DNA from: Idiomarina baltica OS145
Lineage (GTDB): Bacteria; Pseudomonadota; Gammaproteobacteria; Enterobacterales; Alteromonadaceae
Assembly (NCBI RefSeq): GCF_000152885.1
Contig: NZ_AAMX01000001.1
Coordinates: forward strand, 217,429-281,428
DNA: 64,000 nucleotides
Direction of reading: 5' to 3'
Part shown: positions 27,865 through 38,096 of the stretch, piece by piece
Position numbering within the stretch: the stretch's first letter is position 1
How the letters are laid out: each line of letters opens with the position of its first letter
The notes under the pieces: generated by a model
Told to the model about the DNA's origin: nothing
What the model saw: only the letters and a program-made list of their open reading frames with translations
Database searches by the model: none
Made by a program: the position numbers and the translations under genes

Positions 27865-28071
27865 ATGTCTACTACTACTGGTAAAGTTAAGTTTTTCAAC
27901 GAAGCTAAAGGCTTTGGTTTCATCGAACAAGAAAACGGCGCAGACGTTTTCGTTCACTTCAGTGCAATCCAAGCTGACGGTTTCAAAACTTTAGCTGAAG
28001 GCCAACAAGTTTCTTTCACTGTTGCTCAAGGTCCTAAAGGTCCTCAAGCAGAAAACGTAGTTCCTATGTAA
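27865..28071 (+). CDS. Cold-shock protein (CspA family)
   Basis: 68 residues, one S1-like cold-shock domain. RNP1 KGFGFIEQ and RNP2 VFVHFSAI are complete. Binds single-stranded RNA and DNA and melts RNA structure. AGGAAGA before the ATG. Long untranslated leader from the 27700 promoter and a strong terminator at 28093. Codon choice is that of a highly expressed gene. Which csp paralogue it is cannot be told. Confidence 0.95.
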   Translation: MSTTTGKVKFFNEAKGFGFIEQENGADVFVHFSAIQADGFKTLAEGQQVSFTVAQGPKGPQAENVVPM

Positions 28072-28092
28072 TCTACGTTTAAAAAGAATTCT

Positions 28093-28119
28093 AAACGCCG
28101 CTTTTTAGCGGCGTTTTTT
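28093..28119 (+). terminator. Terminator of the cold-shock gene
   Basis: AAACGCCGC, loop TTTTTA, GCGGCGTTT, then T-run. Confidence 0.92.
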
Positions 28120-28149
28120 ATTTCCAGCCCCAAAACCTTTCACGCTTCC

Positions 28150-28176
28150 TAAAGATTTTTTTTATTTTTCCGATAA
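28150..28176 (+). promoter_or_regulatory. Sigma-28 (FliA) promoter of the chemoreceptor gene
   Basis: TAAAGATT at 28150-28157, exactly 11 bases, TCCGATAA at 28169-28176. This differs from TAAAGTTT-N11-GCCGATAA at one base in each box, 39 bases before the receptor ATG. It places the gene in the flagellar class III regulon. Confidence 0.85.
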
Positions 28177-28215
28177 TCGTATATCCTTGATGTATATCAA
28201 GTTAAAAGGGATATT

Positions 28216-29787
28216 ATGAAAGATAACGGACCCATCACTCAAAAAGAACGACATATTCCGGATGAGTATCGCCTCATCTCATCGACCGATCGCAAGGGTG
28301 TCATTACCCATTGCAATGACGATTTTGTAGAAGTCAGCGGCTATACCCGAGCAGAATTAATTGGTTCGCCGCATAACATTTTACGTCATCCCGATATGCC
28401 CGCTATTGTCTTTGAAAATATGTGGCGAACCATTAAGAAAGGCCAGCCATGGATGGGACTGGTTAAAAATCGATGTAAAAATGGCGACCACTATTGGGTA
28501 AGCGCGTATGTAACACCCATTATTCATGACGGAAAACCCGCTGGCTTTGAGTCGGTGCGGGTAAAAACCTCCGATGAGCGTAAAATACGCGCAATGACTA
28601 TTTACCAGCGCATAAATCAAGGCAAACGCCCGGTGCCTCTAGCGACAAGCACGTTTTACGCACTACGCGACTTGCTACCGGTTATCGTACCGGGTATTGC
28701 TGCAACTATCGCGGCTTCGCTGTTTGGATCTTGGCAGGCCGGCGCAACAACTTTTGCTGCAATGGCAGTAAGTGGGTTGTGGTATGCGCGCTACGTATCT
28801 TCTATCATGCAACGTATGTTGGATATCCGACCCGAGGCGTTTCATGATGAGCTAGTCGGTAGCACTTACTTTAACGCTCAAGGTCGAGAAGCTCAGTTAT
28901 CACTGATGTTACTCAGTGAAGGCGCGCGCAACCGAACAGCATTAGCACGAATAAAAGATGCTGTTGGGCGTTTACTTCGGGTTGCTGATGATACAAGTCA
29001 ACAAGCCAAGACGTCGAACGAGCACGTGCAACGTCAAACTCAAGCCACCGACCAAACAGCGGCTGCGATGAACGAGATGTCGACGACCATTCAACAGGTG
29101 GCGGCAACCGTTGAGCAAAACGCAGAACAAGCGGATAGCGCGAAGCAGAATACCGATGAAAGTGTAAATCTTGCGCGTCAAGCGAGTGCGGTCATTGTCG
29201 AACTGCATGAAGCGGTTAAGCAGATAGCACAAACCGTGGAAGCGCTTGATGCCTCGACCGCTGAAATTGGCGAAGCCGCCGATCTGATTTCATCGATTGC
29301 CGAACAAACCAATCTGTTGGCATTGAATGCGGCGATTGAAGCTGCGCGTGCGGGCGAACATGGGCGAGGCTTTTCCGTGGTCGCGGACGAAGTTCGTAAC
29401 CTCGCTCGCCGAACCTCAGAGTCGACCGATAGTATTCACAACGTTATCAACCAATTACGCGGCCGCGCTAAAGAGGCGGTCACGGTATCCCAGCAAGGCG
29501 AAAAATCGGCGGCAGAAGGTGTCGATAAAGTGAAGCGCGCAGATAACGCGTTGTCGCAGATATCATCCTCTATTGAGCAAATTGCAGATATGTCTACGCA
29601 AATGGCCTCAGCCGTGGAACAACAATCAGGCGTTGCAGAACACATCAACCAACAGCTCTCAGAAATTGCCGAAATTGCTCGTCAAACCGAGCAAACATCA
29701 GAAAGTACTCAAAAATCCAGTGATGACTTGAAGCGCACATCGTATGAATTATACGAGCTTATTGAGCGCTTCAATCTGAAAAATTAG
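28216..29787 (+). CDS. Aer-like PAS-domain methyl-accepting chemotaxis protein
   Basis: 523 residues. Cytosolic N-terminal PAS domain (~20-130; [47 protein letters not shown]) closely like E. coli Aer, which binds FAD and senses redox/oxygen. Two membrane-spanning stretches at ~150-195, then a linker. The signalling hairpin tip is intact ([20 protein letters not shown], then [17 protein letters not shown]). No C-terminal CheR-binding pentapeptide. FAD binding is inferred. Sigma-28 promoter directly upstream. Confidence 0.9.
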   Translation: MKDNGPITQKERHIPDEYRLISSTDRKGVITHCNDDFVEVSGYTRAELIGSPHNILRHPDMPAIVFENMWRTIKKGQPWMGLVKNRCKNGDHYWVSAYVTPIIHDGKPAGFESVRVKTSDERKIRAMTIYQRINQGKRPVPLATSTFYALRDLLPVIVPGIAATIAASLFGSWQAGATTFAAMAVSGLWYARYVSSIMQRMLDIRPEAFHDELVGSTYFNAQGREAQLSLMLLSEGARNRTALARIKDAVGRLLRVADDTSQQAKTSNEHVQRQTQATDQTAAAMNEMSTTIQQVAATVEQNAEQADSAKQNTDESVNLARQASAVIVELHEAVKQIAQTVEALDASTAEIGEAADLISSIAEQTNLLALNAAIEAARAGEHGRGFSVVADEVRNLARRTSESTDSIHNVINQLRGRAKEAVTVSQQGEKSAAEGVDKVKRADNALSQISSSIEQIADMSTQMASAVEQQSGVAEHINQQLSEIAEIARQTEQTSESTQKSSDDLKRTSYELYELIERFNLKN

Positions 29788-30599
29788 TCTGCTTCGTGCT
29801 TACTTTCGTGCTGCGCTTCGCGCTGTTGTGCAGCACGTTGTTTTTCTTCCAGAAACGCCACGTCATCCATCTCGACTTCAGGCAATTCACCACAGACGTC
29901 ACCGCCTAACCGGTTGACTGCTTGACACAAATCCGAGACCTTTTGATCCAATACGTGTACATGATCGAGCATTCGACCAATGGCTGTTGCCACTGGATCG
30001 GGGTTATCAGCTGCGATAGCGTAAGCATCAAAGCCATAAGCTTTTGCCATCTTCGCTCTTCGCTCGTTTGTTTCTTTGTCTTGACCTGACTTAGCAACGC
30101 GCGCAGGAATACCAACCATGGTGGCACCTTCAGGTACATCACGGACCACTACAGCATTTGAACCGATTCGAGCTTCAGTTCCAACCGTTAACGGACCTAA
30201 TACCTTTGCACCCGCCCCGATGACTACGCCATTTTTTAACGTCGGATGCCGTTTACCTTTGTTCCAAGACGTTCCGCCTAGAGTCACGCCATGATACAAA
30301 GTCACGTCATCGCCTATCTCCGCCGTTTCACCGATGACTACACCCATACCATGATCGATAAAGAATCGCCGTCCAATTTTGGCGCCTGGATGAATCTCAA
30401 CCCCAGTAAACCAGCGCCCAAGATTAGAAATAAAACGAGCCAACCAATAGAGTTTTAACATCCACAAGCGATGGCTGAATCGATGCAGCCAAATCGCGTG
30501 TAATCCAGGATAATTAAAGAGTATTTCAAAGGCGTTGCGGGCCGCTGGATCGCGACTATAGACGCTTTTTATATCTTCTCGAATGCCTTTAAATAACAT
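29784..30599 (-). CDS. cysE: Serine O-acetyltransferase
   Basis: 271 residues, EpsC/NifP-like rather than E. coli CysE length-matched. Left-handed beta-helix hexapeptide repeats: [53 protein letters not shown]. Active-site His in DHGMG and YHGVTLGG. Forms O-acetylserine for cysteine synthesis. A charged C-terminal tail ends HESKHEAD; the usual C-terminal Ile for cysteine-synthase binding is missing. Overlaps the convergent receptor gene by 4 bases. Confidence 0.9.
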   Translation of the reverse strand: MLFKGIREDIKSVYSRDPAARNAFEILFNYPGLHAIWLHRFSHRLWMLKLYWLARFISNLGRWFTGVEIHPGAKIGRRFFIDHGMGVVIGETAEIGDDVTLYHGVTLGGTSWNKGKRHPTLKNGVVIGAGAKVLGPLTVGTEARIGSNAVVVRDVPEGATMVGIPARVAKSGQDKETNERRAKMAKAYGFDAYAIAADNPDPVATAIGRMLDHVHVLDQKVSDLCQAVNRLGGDVCGELPEVEMDDVAFLEEKQRAAQQREAQHESKHEAD

Positions 30600-30611
30600 C
30601 GGCGCTTCCTT

Positions 30612-31070
30612 TTACCGAGTGGGAAACTCGCGTAACAATTTCTCGACGTCAGCTAAAATAACGTCTTTCAACTCAACCTCATAACCCTCACGCTCTTTAT
30701 CAAGTTCCTTAATCTTTTGCTTAGGAAACTTTTTACGGTTTTCGTGCGTCGGCATATGTTTGATTCGCTCGTACATATCATGCATTGCAGGATAATCTTT
30801 CGAGTAGTCATACTCCGTCGATTCAGGACGATGATCCAGCAGCACAACAATACGCAAACATCCCTCCGACAGTGGACATTGATCTTGCTGCATGCCCTTG
30901 GCAATTGTGATAATGCTCTCATCAATACGATCGACACGCTTCTTAACAGCCTGTTGGCGAAGCTGGTTTTGATAGCGTAAACGCTTCAGCAAGGTCACCG
31001 CATAGACAGCTAACCCCACGATAACAATGACACCTAGTATGTATAAAATGATCGCTAATGTAGACATCAA
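30612..31070 (-). CDS. DUF2489 membrane-anchored protein
   Basis: 152 residues. One N-terminal TM (~5-27, LAIILYILGVIVIVGLAVYA), then a cytosolic charged helical region with DQCPLSEGCLRI and EYDYSKDYPAMHDMYERI, hallmarks of DUF2489. Function unknown. Overlaps yihI by 4 bases, a conserved pairing in marine gammaproteobacteria. Confidence 0.85.
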   Translation of the reverse strand: MMSTLAIILYILGVIVIVGLAVYAVTLLKRLRYQNQLRQQAVKKRVDRIDESIITIAKGMQQDQCPLSEGCLRIVVLLDHRPESTEYDYSKDYPAMHDMYERIKHMPTHENRKKFPKQKIKELDKEREGYEVELKDVILADVEKLLREFPTR

Positions 31071-31522
31071 TACTCCTCGTCATCCCACTCATCGTCATCA
31101 TCGTCAAGATCGAGACCTAGCTGACTTGCTAGCTTTTCGTAGCGTTCAGACTGCTCGTCGAGATAACGTTGATCGTCATTTGATAGCACTTCGCCTTGCT
31201 CAAAACGCTCAACCAACTCCTGCAATCGTAAATCACTTTGCAATTGTTCAAGCTCTTGTTGAGGCGATAGCGCCGTTTCAGCCGTTGCCGAAGCAACAGG
31301 CACCAATTCGATCTTACGTTTACTTCCCTTTCGCGGATCCGTTTGCAGTTCGTTGTGTTGACCGGACTGTTGCTCCCGCTTAGGTTCACTATGACGTTTG
31401 CCCGCAGGCTGTCCTTTACCCTTTTTCTTACCGCGAGATAGGTTTTCAACTTGGCGCTTTTCTTTGGGCGCTTTCGACGGCGCCAGAGGACCGGTTTTGC
31501 GTGTTTTCTTCTTACGAGTCAT
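31067..31522 (-). CDS. yihI: Der GTPase-activating protein YihI
   Basis: 151 residues. Very basic N-terminus (KKKTRKTGPLAPSKAPKEKR), a central linker, then LSPQQELEQLQSDLRLQELV and an acidic tail DLDDDDDEWDDEEY. This is the YihI layout. It stimulates the GTPase Der/EngA in 50S ribosome assembly. In E. coli yihI lies near csrC and engB; the same neighbourhood is found here. Confidence 0.9.
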   Translation of the reverse strand: MTRKKKTRKTGPLAPSKAPKEKRQVENLSRGKKKGKGQPAGKRHSEPKREQQSGQHNELQTDPRKGSKRKIELVPVASATAETALSPQQELEQLQSDLRLQELVERFEQGEVLSNDDQRYLDEQSERYEKLASQLGLDLDDDDDEWDDEEY

Positions 31523-31578
31523 AGCCGACTCCTTATTTCATAAAGTTGTGCCTATTGTAACGCATAGCACGCTTGTAA

Positions 31579-32226
31579 TCAGCAGGATTTAATGCAACGA
31601 AAGAAGGTTACTTCATTTGTGATTCGCTCGACTCGAAATCCGAACTGCTCAGCGATATACCGATATGTCTCGTCATTAAAGAACGACACATGGGTGAGGT
31701 CATTTTTGTAATGCCAGTTGGGAAACCGTTCCGCGGACACATAGGGCTTTGTCATCGTCGCTAGCGTACCGCCCGGTTTAACTAAACGACGTAACTGTGC
31801 AAATTCTCGTTGTGGGTAGAAAAAGTGCTCGATAACCTCGGTGCATGTAACCACATCATAGCTATGACTCAACAGTATTTCATCGGGTGAATAGATAGGA
31901 TCGTAATGACGTGCATTAAGACCCGACTCTTCCATCATTAGATGTAAAGTTGGGCCTGGACCGGAACCAAAATCAAGTGCTGTTCGATAGCCGGAATCTC
32001 TACACACTTTTTGCAGTGGCTGCCACAGTTGATTTAAAAAAGCCCTATAACGAGGGTCAAGCGGATCGTTCTCATGTGTTTCATATAACCGCTTTTCTTC
32101 TTCTCGATCGACATGAGTTGCTGGATCAGCAAATACGAGTCTACACTGCCTACACTGATGAAAGTCTCGTCTTTTATCGCGTGCATAGAATGAACTAGAA
32201 GCGTGACATAGTGGGCATAACAACAT
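31579..32226 (-). CDS. Class I SAM-dependent methyltransferase with zinc ribbon
   Basis: 215 residues from ATG 32226. The longer start at 32265 lies inside a terminator hairpin stem. N-terminal zinc ribbon CPLCHASS...CRQC (~3-27), then SAM-binding motif LDFGSGPGPTLHL (~80-93), with VVTCTEVIEHF and LVKPGGTLATMTKP. Matches the methyltransf_23 type; substrate unknown. AAGAG before the start. Terminator immediately upstream means it needs a promoter close to 32240 or read-through. Confidence 0.85.
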   Translation of the reverse strand: MLLCPLCHASSSFYARDKRRDFHQCRQCRLVFADPATHVDREEEKRLYETHENDPLDPRYRAFLNQLWQPLQKVCRDSGYRTALDFGSGPGPTLHLMMEESGLNARHYDPIYSPDEILLSHSYDVVTCTEVIEHFFYPQREFAQLRRLVKPGGTLATMTKPYVSAERFPNWHYKNDLTHVSFFNDETYRYIAEQFGFRVERITNEVTFFRCIKSC

Positions 32227-32239
32227 AATAGGCTCTTTA

Positions 32240-32272
32240 GAAAAGAAAAAAGGCGATGTTTCCATCGCCTTT
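32240..32272 (-). terminator. Strong minus-strand terminator just before the methyltransferase gene
   Basis: Minus strand: AAAGGCGATG, loop GAAA, CATCGCCTTT, followed by a T-rich tract. No coding sequence ends here, so it probably ends a noncoding RNA transcribed from 32.3-32.6 kb, or acts as an attenuator for the methyltransferase. Confidence 0.8.
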
Positions 32273-32660
32273 ATTTCTCATATTTGGCAGCGCACTGCAA
32301 CTATGAGAATGGTTGTCACTGCTTCCGAGTTGTTGTCTCGGTCTTCCGTAACCTAGTTTTCTAGTTGTTGTTATTATTGAAAGGAGCAACCAATACTACG
32401 TTTTACTCCCTGGATTTCTATTCAATTATTATTGTTTTTGCGAAACGAAATCCAGAATCGATTTATTGTTATTTTTGTGTATCGATTTTTATCGCTGTTT
32501 TAAAACAGTCTTCTTATTATTTTTGTCTGGGAAGACAGTATCTCCCTCGGACGCTTTACAGACTACGTATTTATACGGATGAGTTCAATGATTTTATCGC
32601 TCTAAAAATTCATTTTTTTATAACATTTTTGTTTATAAGACGTAAAAAATGCATAAAAAT
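32240..32660 (-). ncRNA. Candidate CsrB/CsrC-type small RNA
   Basis: The 455-base gap 32266-32720 has no credible gene but many inverted repeats: TTCTCATA/TATGAGAA 32275-32309, CCGAG/CTCGG 32325-32341, CTGGATTTC/GAAATCCAG about 32410-32455, AATCGAT/ATCGATT about 32457-32488, CTGTTTTAAAACAG about 32496-32509, TGTCT/AGACA 32524-32537. On the minus strand it has six GGA sites (two AGGGAG, two CGGAAG, one TGGAAA in the terminator loop, one TGGATT) and ends in a strong terminator. E. coli csrC lies between engB and yihI, exactly this neighbourhood. The strand and the 5' end are uncertain. Confidence 0.4.
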
Positions 32661-32670
32661 ATAACAAATG

Positions 32671-32702
32671 AAATAAAAAAGGGTGGCATCAACGCCACCC
32701 TT
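32671..32702 (-). terminator. Terminator of cytochrome c4 gene
   Basis: AAGGGTGGC/GCCACCCTT stem at 32679-32702, T-run on the minus strand. Confidence 0.9.
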
Positions 32703-32720
32703 CAGAATTAAAATCACTTA

Positions 32721-33347
32721 TTAATACAGACCATGTAAGTACTCAGCGAGCAACTTCATCTCTTCATCGGTCATTTTTGCAGCGACACCGCGCATCATGC
32801 CATTAGGATCATTGGCGCGCTTACCGCTACGGAAATTTTCTAATTGAGAAATAACGTACGCCGGATGCTGGCCTGAAATATCAGGAAAAGCCGCAAGACC
32901 CATACCGTTACCGCGTGGTCCGTGACAACCCGCACATGATGGAATATTTGTCTCTGGGTTACCGCGACGGAATAGATCTGAGCCTTTAGCGATCAGGTCC
33001 TCTGGGGTATCACCTTTTGCAGGATCTTGTGCTGCAAAATAAGCGGCTAAGTCTTTCATGTCCTGTTCCGACAAGTTAGCAACTTGGCCCATCATGATAG
33101 CATTGTTACGACCTTGTTCACCGCCTGTTTCAGAGGCGGTTTTGAAGTCCATCAACTGCTTATAGATGTACTTGGGATGTTGACCTGCTAAGTTGGGATA
33201 CATATCTGAGGGGGAAACGCCGTTAGGTCCGTGACATGCTGCACATACCTGAGACTTTTGTTTCCCTGCTTCGACATCACCCTGTTGCGCCATCGCAACG
33301 CTGGTCGAACTAATAAACAATCCTAGAATGATCGCGAATTTTTTCAT
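32721..33347 (-). CDS. Cytochrome c4, dihaem periplasmic electron carrier
   Basis: 208 residues from ATG 33347 (MKKFAIILGLFISSTSVAMA signal peptide); the longer frame to 33398 is rejected. Two class I haem motifs, CAACH and CAGCH, one per half, with axial Met candidates in NAIMMGQ and NGMMRGV. Duplicate cytochrome domains pass electrons from bc1 to terminal oxidases. Location next to engB-polA is a common arrangement in gammaproteobacteria. Confidence 0.94.
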   Translation of the reverse strand: MKKFAIILGLFISSTSVAMAQQGDVEAGKQKSQVCAACHGPNGVSPSDMYPNLAGQHPKYIYKQLMDFKTASETGGEQGRNNAIMMGQVANLSEQDMKDLAAYFAAQDPAKGDTPEDLIAKGSDLFRRGNPETNIPSCAGCHGPRGNGMGLAAFPDISGQHPAYVISQLENFRSGKRANDPNGMMRGVAAKMTDEEMKLLAEYLHGLY

Positions 33348-33511
33348 GTCTGCTTCTCTTGTCTCTGTGAGGCACCCTCGTGCCTGAACCGATCGCATCT
33401 AACGGTAGCTTATTTTACACAAAACAACGCACGATTAAACGTCTAATGCACATTGTTTATGCAATTCAGCGTTGGAGAAAGTGTACAGATGCTTCATAAT
33501 ACGGCGCATTA

Positions 33512-34189
33512 GTGAACATTTTACAAGCAAGTGAGCCTGTCGTGTCAGAAAAGCGCATCAATTATCAAACAGCTACCTTTATTACCAGTGCCCCTAATAT
33601 ACGCAAGTTGCCGGAGGATAGTGGTATCGAGATCGCTTTCGCCGGCCGGTCAAACGCCGGGAAATCCAGTGCGTTGAACACGCTCACGCGTCAACGCAAC
33701 TTAGCGCGGACCAGCAAGACACCTGGGCGAACGCAATTAATTAACGTCTTTGAAACCGCAACCGGTCAACGCTTAATTGATTTACCAGGTTATGGCTTTG
33801 CCAAGGTTCCCATGGAGGTCAAAGAGCAGTGGCAACGTTCACTGTCCGAGTACTTAGAAAAGCGTGATTCGCTCAAAGGCTTGGTCGTGCTGATGGATAT
33901 TCGCCATCCGTTTCGTGAGACCGATCAAGAGCTGATTTATTGGGCGGTGGATTGCGGTATCCCAGTATTGGCCCTATTAACCAAGGCCGATAAACTCAAA
34001 CAAGGTGCTCGAAAGTCGACGTTACTAAAAGCGCGCCAAGCAGCGATTGCCTTTAATGGTGATGTTCAAGTTGAGGTGTTTTCTTCTCTTAAAAAGTTCG
34101 GTATTGATCAACTCGAGAATAAACTCGACCAATGGTTTTTAGGCGAATCTCCTGTAGACGATAACTTTGTGCAAAGCGATGACTCATAG
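33512..34189 (+). CDS. engB: Ribosome-assembly GTPase EngB (YihA/YsxC)
   Basis: 225 residues from GTG 33512; a GTG at 33542 ([13 protein letters not shown]) gives a length closer to E. coli YihA and is equally plausible, since neither has a clear ribosome site. G1 [10 protein letters not shown]2 TPGRTQ, G3 DLPGYG, G4 LTKADK. Needed for 50S subunit maturation. Overlaps the next gene. Confidence 0.95.
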   Translation: MNILQASEPVVSEKRINYQTATFITSAPNIRKLPEDSGIEIAFAGRSNAGKSSALNTLTRQRNLARTSKTPGRTQLINVFETATGQRLIDLPGYGFAKVPMEVKEQWQRSLSEYLEKRDSLKGLVVLMDIRHPFRETDQELIYWAVDCGIPVLALLTKADKLKQGARKSTLLKARQAAIAFNGDVQVEVFSSLKKFGIDQLENKLDQWFLGESPVDDNFVQSDDS

Positions 34190-35102
34190 CACCTCAGAAA
34201 ATCCGCCGCTAAAAGCATGGCTATTGCTGGGTCTTTTAGCACTCATTTGGGGCAGTTCATTTTTACTTATTAAAAAGGGACTGATTGCCTTTACTGCACT
34301 TGAGGTGGGTGCCTTGCGTATCGCCTCAGCGGGCATTGTTCTAACACCTTTAATTCTACCGAAATTGCGACAAATTTCGCGTAAACATTGGCTTAAACTG
34401 GCATGCGTGGGTTTAGTAGGCAGTTTCATACCTGCCTTTATGTTTGCTATCGCACAAACTCAGCTACAAAGCGGTGTTACGGGTGTATTAAACGCGTTAA
34501 CCCCCATATCGACGCTCGTGATTGGCGTATTGCTGTTTAGCCAGTCAGCTCGCTGGGCACAGTGGGTGGGTATCGTCATTGGTTTGGTTGGCACCGTATT
34601 GTTGATTACCGCAACCGCAAATGGCTCCTTTACGTTTAATAGCTATGCGTTATTAGTCATGCTTGCGACCGTATGCTACGGCATTAACTTAAATCTAATT
34701 AAACATAAAATTGCCGACCTAAAGCCGCTAACGATTACGGGCGTATCACTCCTTATGGCCAGTATTCCAGCAGCGATCTTCTTATTTTTAGGTACTGACT
34801 TTTTAGCCCATACACAACGATCTGACGCGCCACTTTCACTGACCGCCGTACTCGTACTAGGAATTGTAGGCACCGCCGGTGCATTGATCATTTTCAATTA
34901 TGTGGTACAGCTGACCAACACTGTGTTCACCAGCTCGGTGACTTACTTGATTCCCATTGTCGCTATGATGCTGGGAGTGCTTGATGGCGAGCCCTTCTTT
35001 CTGCAGCACGGTTTAGGCATGCTCGCTATTTTAATCGGTGTTTGGTTTGCTAACCGCCGTGGTCGTAGCGGACTTGCAGGTATCCCGCAGAAAAACAAAT
35101 AA
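34179..35102 (+). CDS. EamA/DMT-superfamily transporter
   Basis: 307 residues from ATG 34179; GTG 34167 is an alternative. Ten predicted TM helices in two EamA repeats (first [20 protein letters not shown], second from ~150). Exports small metabolites or amino acids; substrate unknown. Overlaps engB by 11 bases, same transcript. Confidence 0.88.
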   Translation: MTHSTSENPPLKAWLLLGLLALIWGSSFLLIKKGLIAFTALEVGALRIASAGIVLTPLILPKLRQISRKHWLKLACVGLVGSFIPAFMFAIAQTQLQSGVTGVLNALTPISTLVIGVLLFSQSARWAQWVGIVIGLVGTVLLITATANGSFTFNSYALLVMLATVCYGINLNLIKHKIADLKPLTITGVSLLMASIPAAIFLFLGTDFLAHTQRSDAPLSLTAVLVLGIVGTAGALIIFNYVVQLTNTVFTSSVTYLIPIVAMMLGVLDGEPFFLQHGLGMLAILIGVWFANRRGRSGLAGIPQKNK

Positions 35103-35127
35103 AAAAGCCCGACCAAAAGGCCGGGCT
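35101..35127 (-). terminator. Minus-strand terminator after polA
   Basis: Read on minus: AGCCCGGCC, loop TTTT, GGTCGGGCT, T6. A G-U pair is formed only in the minus-strand RNA, while the plus strand has a mismatch, which supports the minus direction. Confidence 0.88.
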
Positions 35128-35200
35128 AAAAACAATCCAGGGAGAACAAATTTTTGAAGGCTTACCTCTCGCCTTCACTTATTCAGAGTCGCCCTAATTA
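35101..35200 (-). ncRNA. Possible Spot 42-like small RNA downstream of polA
   Basis: Between the polA stop (35227) and a minus-strand terminator (35101-35127) lies about 100 bases with GAAGGC/GCCTTC flanking GAGAGGTAA. The 9-mer AGAGGTAAG also occurs in the conserved single-stranded segment of E. coli Spot 42, and spf lies in the same place: just after polA, facing engB. Overall similarity is slight, so it may instead be an ordinary polA 3' end. Confidence 0.3.
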
Positions 35201-35226
35201 AGAAAGTTCAAAATTTCTCAAAAAAA

Positions 35227-38001
35227 TTAATGCGCCTCATCCCAGTTTGCGCCAAAGCCATACTCAGCAAGCAGTGGCACATCCAAGTCAGCCGCCTCAC
35301 CCATCACATCAGCAAGGGCTTTGGCATAACTCTCGGCATGTTCTGTACGAATTTCAAAAACTAATTCGTCGTGCACCTGCATCAGCATCCGAACATCTGA
35401 CTGACAACCTTTTTCATCGATCCAGTCGCCTACCTTAATCATTGCTCGCTTAATGATGTCGGCCGCGGTACCTTGCATCGGTGCATTAATCGCTGCGCGC
35501 TCGGCTGCTTTGCGACGAGCACCATTAGATGCTTTGATTTCTGGAAGCGGTAAGCGACGGCCAAAAAGCGTCGATACATAACCCTGCTTCTTCGCTGTTT
35601 CACGGGTATTTTCCATATACTCTAAAACACCAGGGAAACGCTCAAAATACTTGTCCATGTAGGCTTGCGCTTCATGTCGAGGAATATCAAGTTGGCGCGA
35701 TAACCCAAACGCAGACATACCGTATATCAAACCAAAGTTAACCGCTTTAGCTCGGCGGCGCTGTTCATCAGTGACTTCCTCTAAGCTACAACCAAACACT
35801 TCACTGGCCGTCGCACGGTGGATGTCCTGCCCTTGGGCAAAGGCTCTTAGCAACGAGGCATCTTGCGATAAATGCGCCATAATTCTGAGCTCTATCTGAC
35901 TATAGTCGATAGCTACAACCGTAAAGCCTTCCTCAGCCACAAACGCTTGGCGAACACGGCGGCCTTCGGGCGTACGAATAGGGATATTCTGTAAGTTAGG
36001 TTCAGTGGATGACAATCGACCCGTTGCGGCGACAGCTTGCTGATACGAAGTATGCACACGCCCAGTATCTGGGTTAATCATACGCGGTAATTTATCGGTG
36101 TAGGTCGATTTCAATTTAGCCAAGCTACGATGCTGCAAAATCACATCCGGCAGTGGATAATCATGCGCAAGCTCCTGCAGGACTTCCTCGGCGGTCGACG
36201 GTGCGCCTTTCGGTGTTTTTTTGATGACCGGAAGCTCAAGCTTTTCAAACAAAATTTGCTGCAGTTGTTTCGGAGAACCGAGGTTGAATTCTTCACCGGC
36301 AATTTCAAAGGCCTTTTGCTCAAGTTCATCGAGCTTGTTAGCAATCTCTTCACTCTGTTTACCGAGCATTTCAGCATCAACTTTTACGCCGTATTCTTCC
36401 ATGTCGGTTAGAATACTGACCAGAGGCACCTCAATATCGGTTAACACAGAGGCGAGCTGCTCACCTGTCTGGTGGACTTTGTCCCATAAAATATGATGCA
36501 ACCGCAACGTAATATCGGCATCTTCCGCAGCATAAGGTGCTGCCTGCGCCAGCTCAATTTGGTTAAAGGTAAGCTGTTTTGCTCCTTTCCCCGCAATCTC
36601 TTCGAACTTAATCGGCTTATGGTTCAAGTATTGAAGGCTGAGCGTGTCCATGTCGTGACGCGAACCAACACTATTAAAAACGTACGACGCCAACATGGTG
36701 TCATTCTTGATACCACGAAGTTTAATACCGTAACGACGCAGAATGTGCGCATCGTACTTAAGATTCTGACCTACTTTAGCGATACTGGAATCTTCAAGTA
36801 GTGGTTTTAAGACTTTTAACAACCAGTCACGATCGACTTGCTTTTCGACCCCGACGTAATCATGCGCCACCGGTATGTAAACCGCTTCGCCTTCCGCTAT
36901 TGAAAACGAAACGCCGACGAGTTGCGCTTCCATGTAGTTAAGGCTCGTTGTCTCGGTATCAAACGCGATGACCTCAGCTGATTTTAATTGCTCAATATAA
37001 TCAGAGACTTCTTCTTCATTAAATAACGTCTTGTACGCGTCGCGGTTAACACTGAACTGTTCGCTTTGCTCTTCGGCAGGACTCGCTTCGCCTAAGGCTT
37101 GATCCGTTGCCGCGCCAGTTTCTAACAGCTCATTAAGCCAACGACGGAATTCCATTTTGCCATACAGCGTTTGTAGCTGATCCGTGTCAGCCGGTTCAAT
37201 CGTTAACGCATCGGGTGCACATTCGAGCTCAACATCACACTTGATAGTCGCCAACTCACGCGACATCAACAGTTGGTCTTTGAATTCTTCCAACTTCTTC
37301 GGCATTGATTTAGCGCCGCGAAAGCCCAATTCTGTCACCGCATTTATATCTTCGTAAATCTTATCGATACTCGGAATACCTTGAAGCATCGCCTGCGCTG
37401 TTTTCTCACCAACCTTGGGAAGACCCGGAATATTATCTGAGCTATCGCCCATCAACGCCAAGTAGTCGATAATTTGGTTCGGTTTTACACCAAATTTCTC
37501 GATCACGCCTGACTCATCAAGCAACGTATCTGTCATGGTATTAATCAACATGACATGATCATTAACCAGTTGCGCCATATCCTTGTCGCCGGTGCTTATC
37601 AGCGTAAATCGACCCTTATCGCCAGCTTGCTTGGCCAGCGTGCCAATCACATCATCCGCTTCGACGCCCTCAACACACAATAATGGCAACCCCATTGCCT
37701 TAACAATGGCATGTAAGGGTTCAATTTGCGTGCGCAAATCGTCCGGCATTGGCGGACGATGAGCTTTATATTCATCATAGATATCGCTGCGAAACGTCTT
37801 GCCTTTGGCATCGAATACCACCGCCATATGCGACGGCTTGTAACGCTTAAGCAAGCTGCGCAGCATATTAACGACGCCATAAACTGCACCCGTGGGTTCT
37901 CCGGCTGAGTTGGTCAAATGTGGCGGAGCATGAAAAGCTCGAAATAAATACGAGGAGCCATCGACTAAAATGAAAGGATTTTCAGGTACTGTCTGCGCCA
38001 T
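35227..38001 (-). CDS. polA: DNA polymerase I
   Basis: 924 residues, near E. coli length (928). 5'-3' exonuclease with [14 protein letters not shown] and [11 protein letters not shown]; 3'-5' exonuclease with AFDTETTS, so proofreading residues are present; polymerase motif [14 protein letters not shown], motif [15 protein letters not shown] and motif [10 protein letters not shown]. Okazaki-fragment processing and repair. Upstream intergenic contains two DnaA boxes. Confidence 0.98.
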   Translation of the reverse strand: MAQTVPENPFILVDGSSYLFRAFHAPPHLTNSAGEPTGAVYGVVNMLRSLLKRYKPSHMAVVFDAKGKTFRSDIYDEYKAHRPPMPDDLRTQIEPLHAIVKAMGLPLLCVEGVEADDVIGTLAKQAGDKGRFTLISTGDKDMAQLVNDHVMLINTMTDTLLDESGVIEKFGVKPNQIIDYLALMGDSSDNIPGLPKVGEKTAQAMLQGIPSIDKIYEDINAVTELGFRGAKSMPKKLEEFKDQLLMSRELATIKCDVELECAPDALTIEPADTDQLQTLYGKMEFRRWLNELLETGAATDQALGEASPAEEQSEQFSVNRDAYKTLFNEEEVSDYIEQLKSAEVIAFDTETTSLNYMEAQLVGVSFSIAEGEAVYIPVAHDYVGVEKQVDRDWLLKVLKPLLEDSSIAKVGQNLKYDAHILRRYGIKLRGIKNDTMLASYVFNSVGSRHDMDTLSLQYLNHKPIKFEEIAGKGAKQLTFNQIELAQAAPYAAEDADITLRLHHILWDKVHQTGEQLASVLTDIEVPLVSILTDMEEYGVKVDAEMLGKQSEEIANKLDELEQKAFEIAGEEFNLGSPKQLQQILFEKLELPVIKKTPKGAPSTAEEVLQELAHDYPLPDVILQHRSLAKLKSTYTDKLPRMINPDTGRVHTSYQQAVAATGRLSSTEPNLQNIPIRTPEGRRVRQAFVAEEGFTVVAIDYSQIELRIMAHLSQDASLLRAFAQGQDIHRATASEVFGCSLEEVTDEQRRRAKAVNFGLIYGMSAFGLSRQLDIPRHEAQAYMDKYFERFPGVLEYMENTRETAKKQGYVSTLFGRRLPLPEIKASNGARRKAAERAAINAPMQGTAADIIKRAMIKVGDWIDEKGCQSDVRMLMQVHDELVFEIRTEHAESYAKALADVMGEAADLDVPLLAEYGFGANWDEAH

Positions 38002-38076
38002 GAATGCGATTCTCGCTGATCTAAAAATTAATAGGCTAAGGATGCCATAGGCGCTGAAACAAGGCTAGTCAGTCAA

Positions 38077-38096
38077 TGTGGATACGCTGTGGATAA
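38077..38096. promoter_or_regulatory. Tandem DnaA boxes upstream of polA
   Basis: TGTGGATAC (38077-38085) and TGTGGATAA (38088-38096) start 11 bases apart, one helical turn. The second is the exact complement of TTATCCACA, the strong DnaA box. The first has one mismatch. They lie about 80 bases before polA. A weaker copy, TGTGGAAAC, is at about 38234. The rest of the 412-base gap 38002-38413 holds only promoter-like AT-rich sequence, including TATAAT at 38382-38387 for the nuclease gene. Confidence 0.6.

Noticed and set aside
27709..27972. Minus-strand frame over the cold-shock gene
   Set aside because: It overlaps the promoter, leader and first codons of a clear csp gene in antisense and has no recognisable domain.
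32365..32664. 99-codon open frame in the AT-rich gap
   Set aside because: No ribosome site, odd composition, and it crosses several inverted repeats and terminators; better explained as noncoding RNA.
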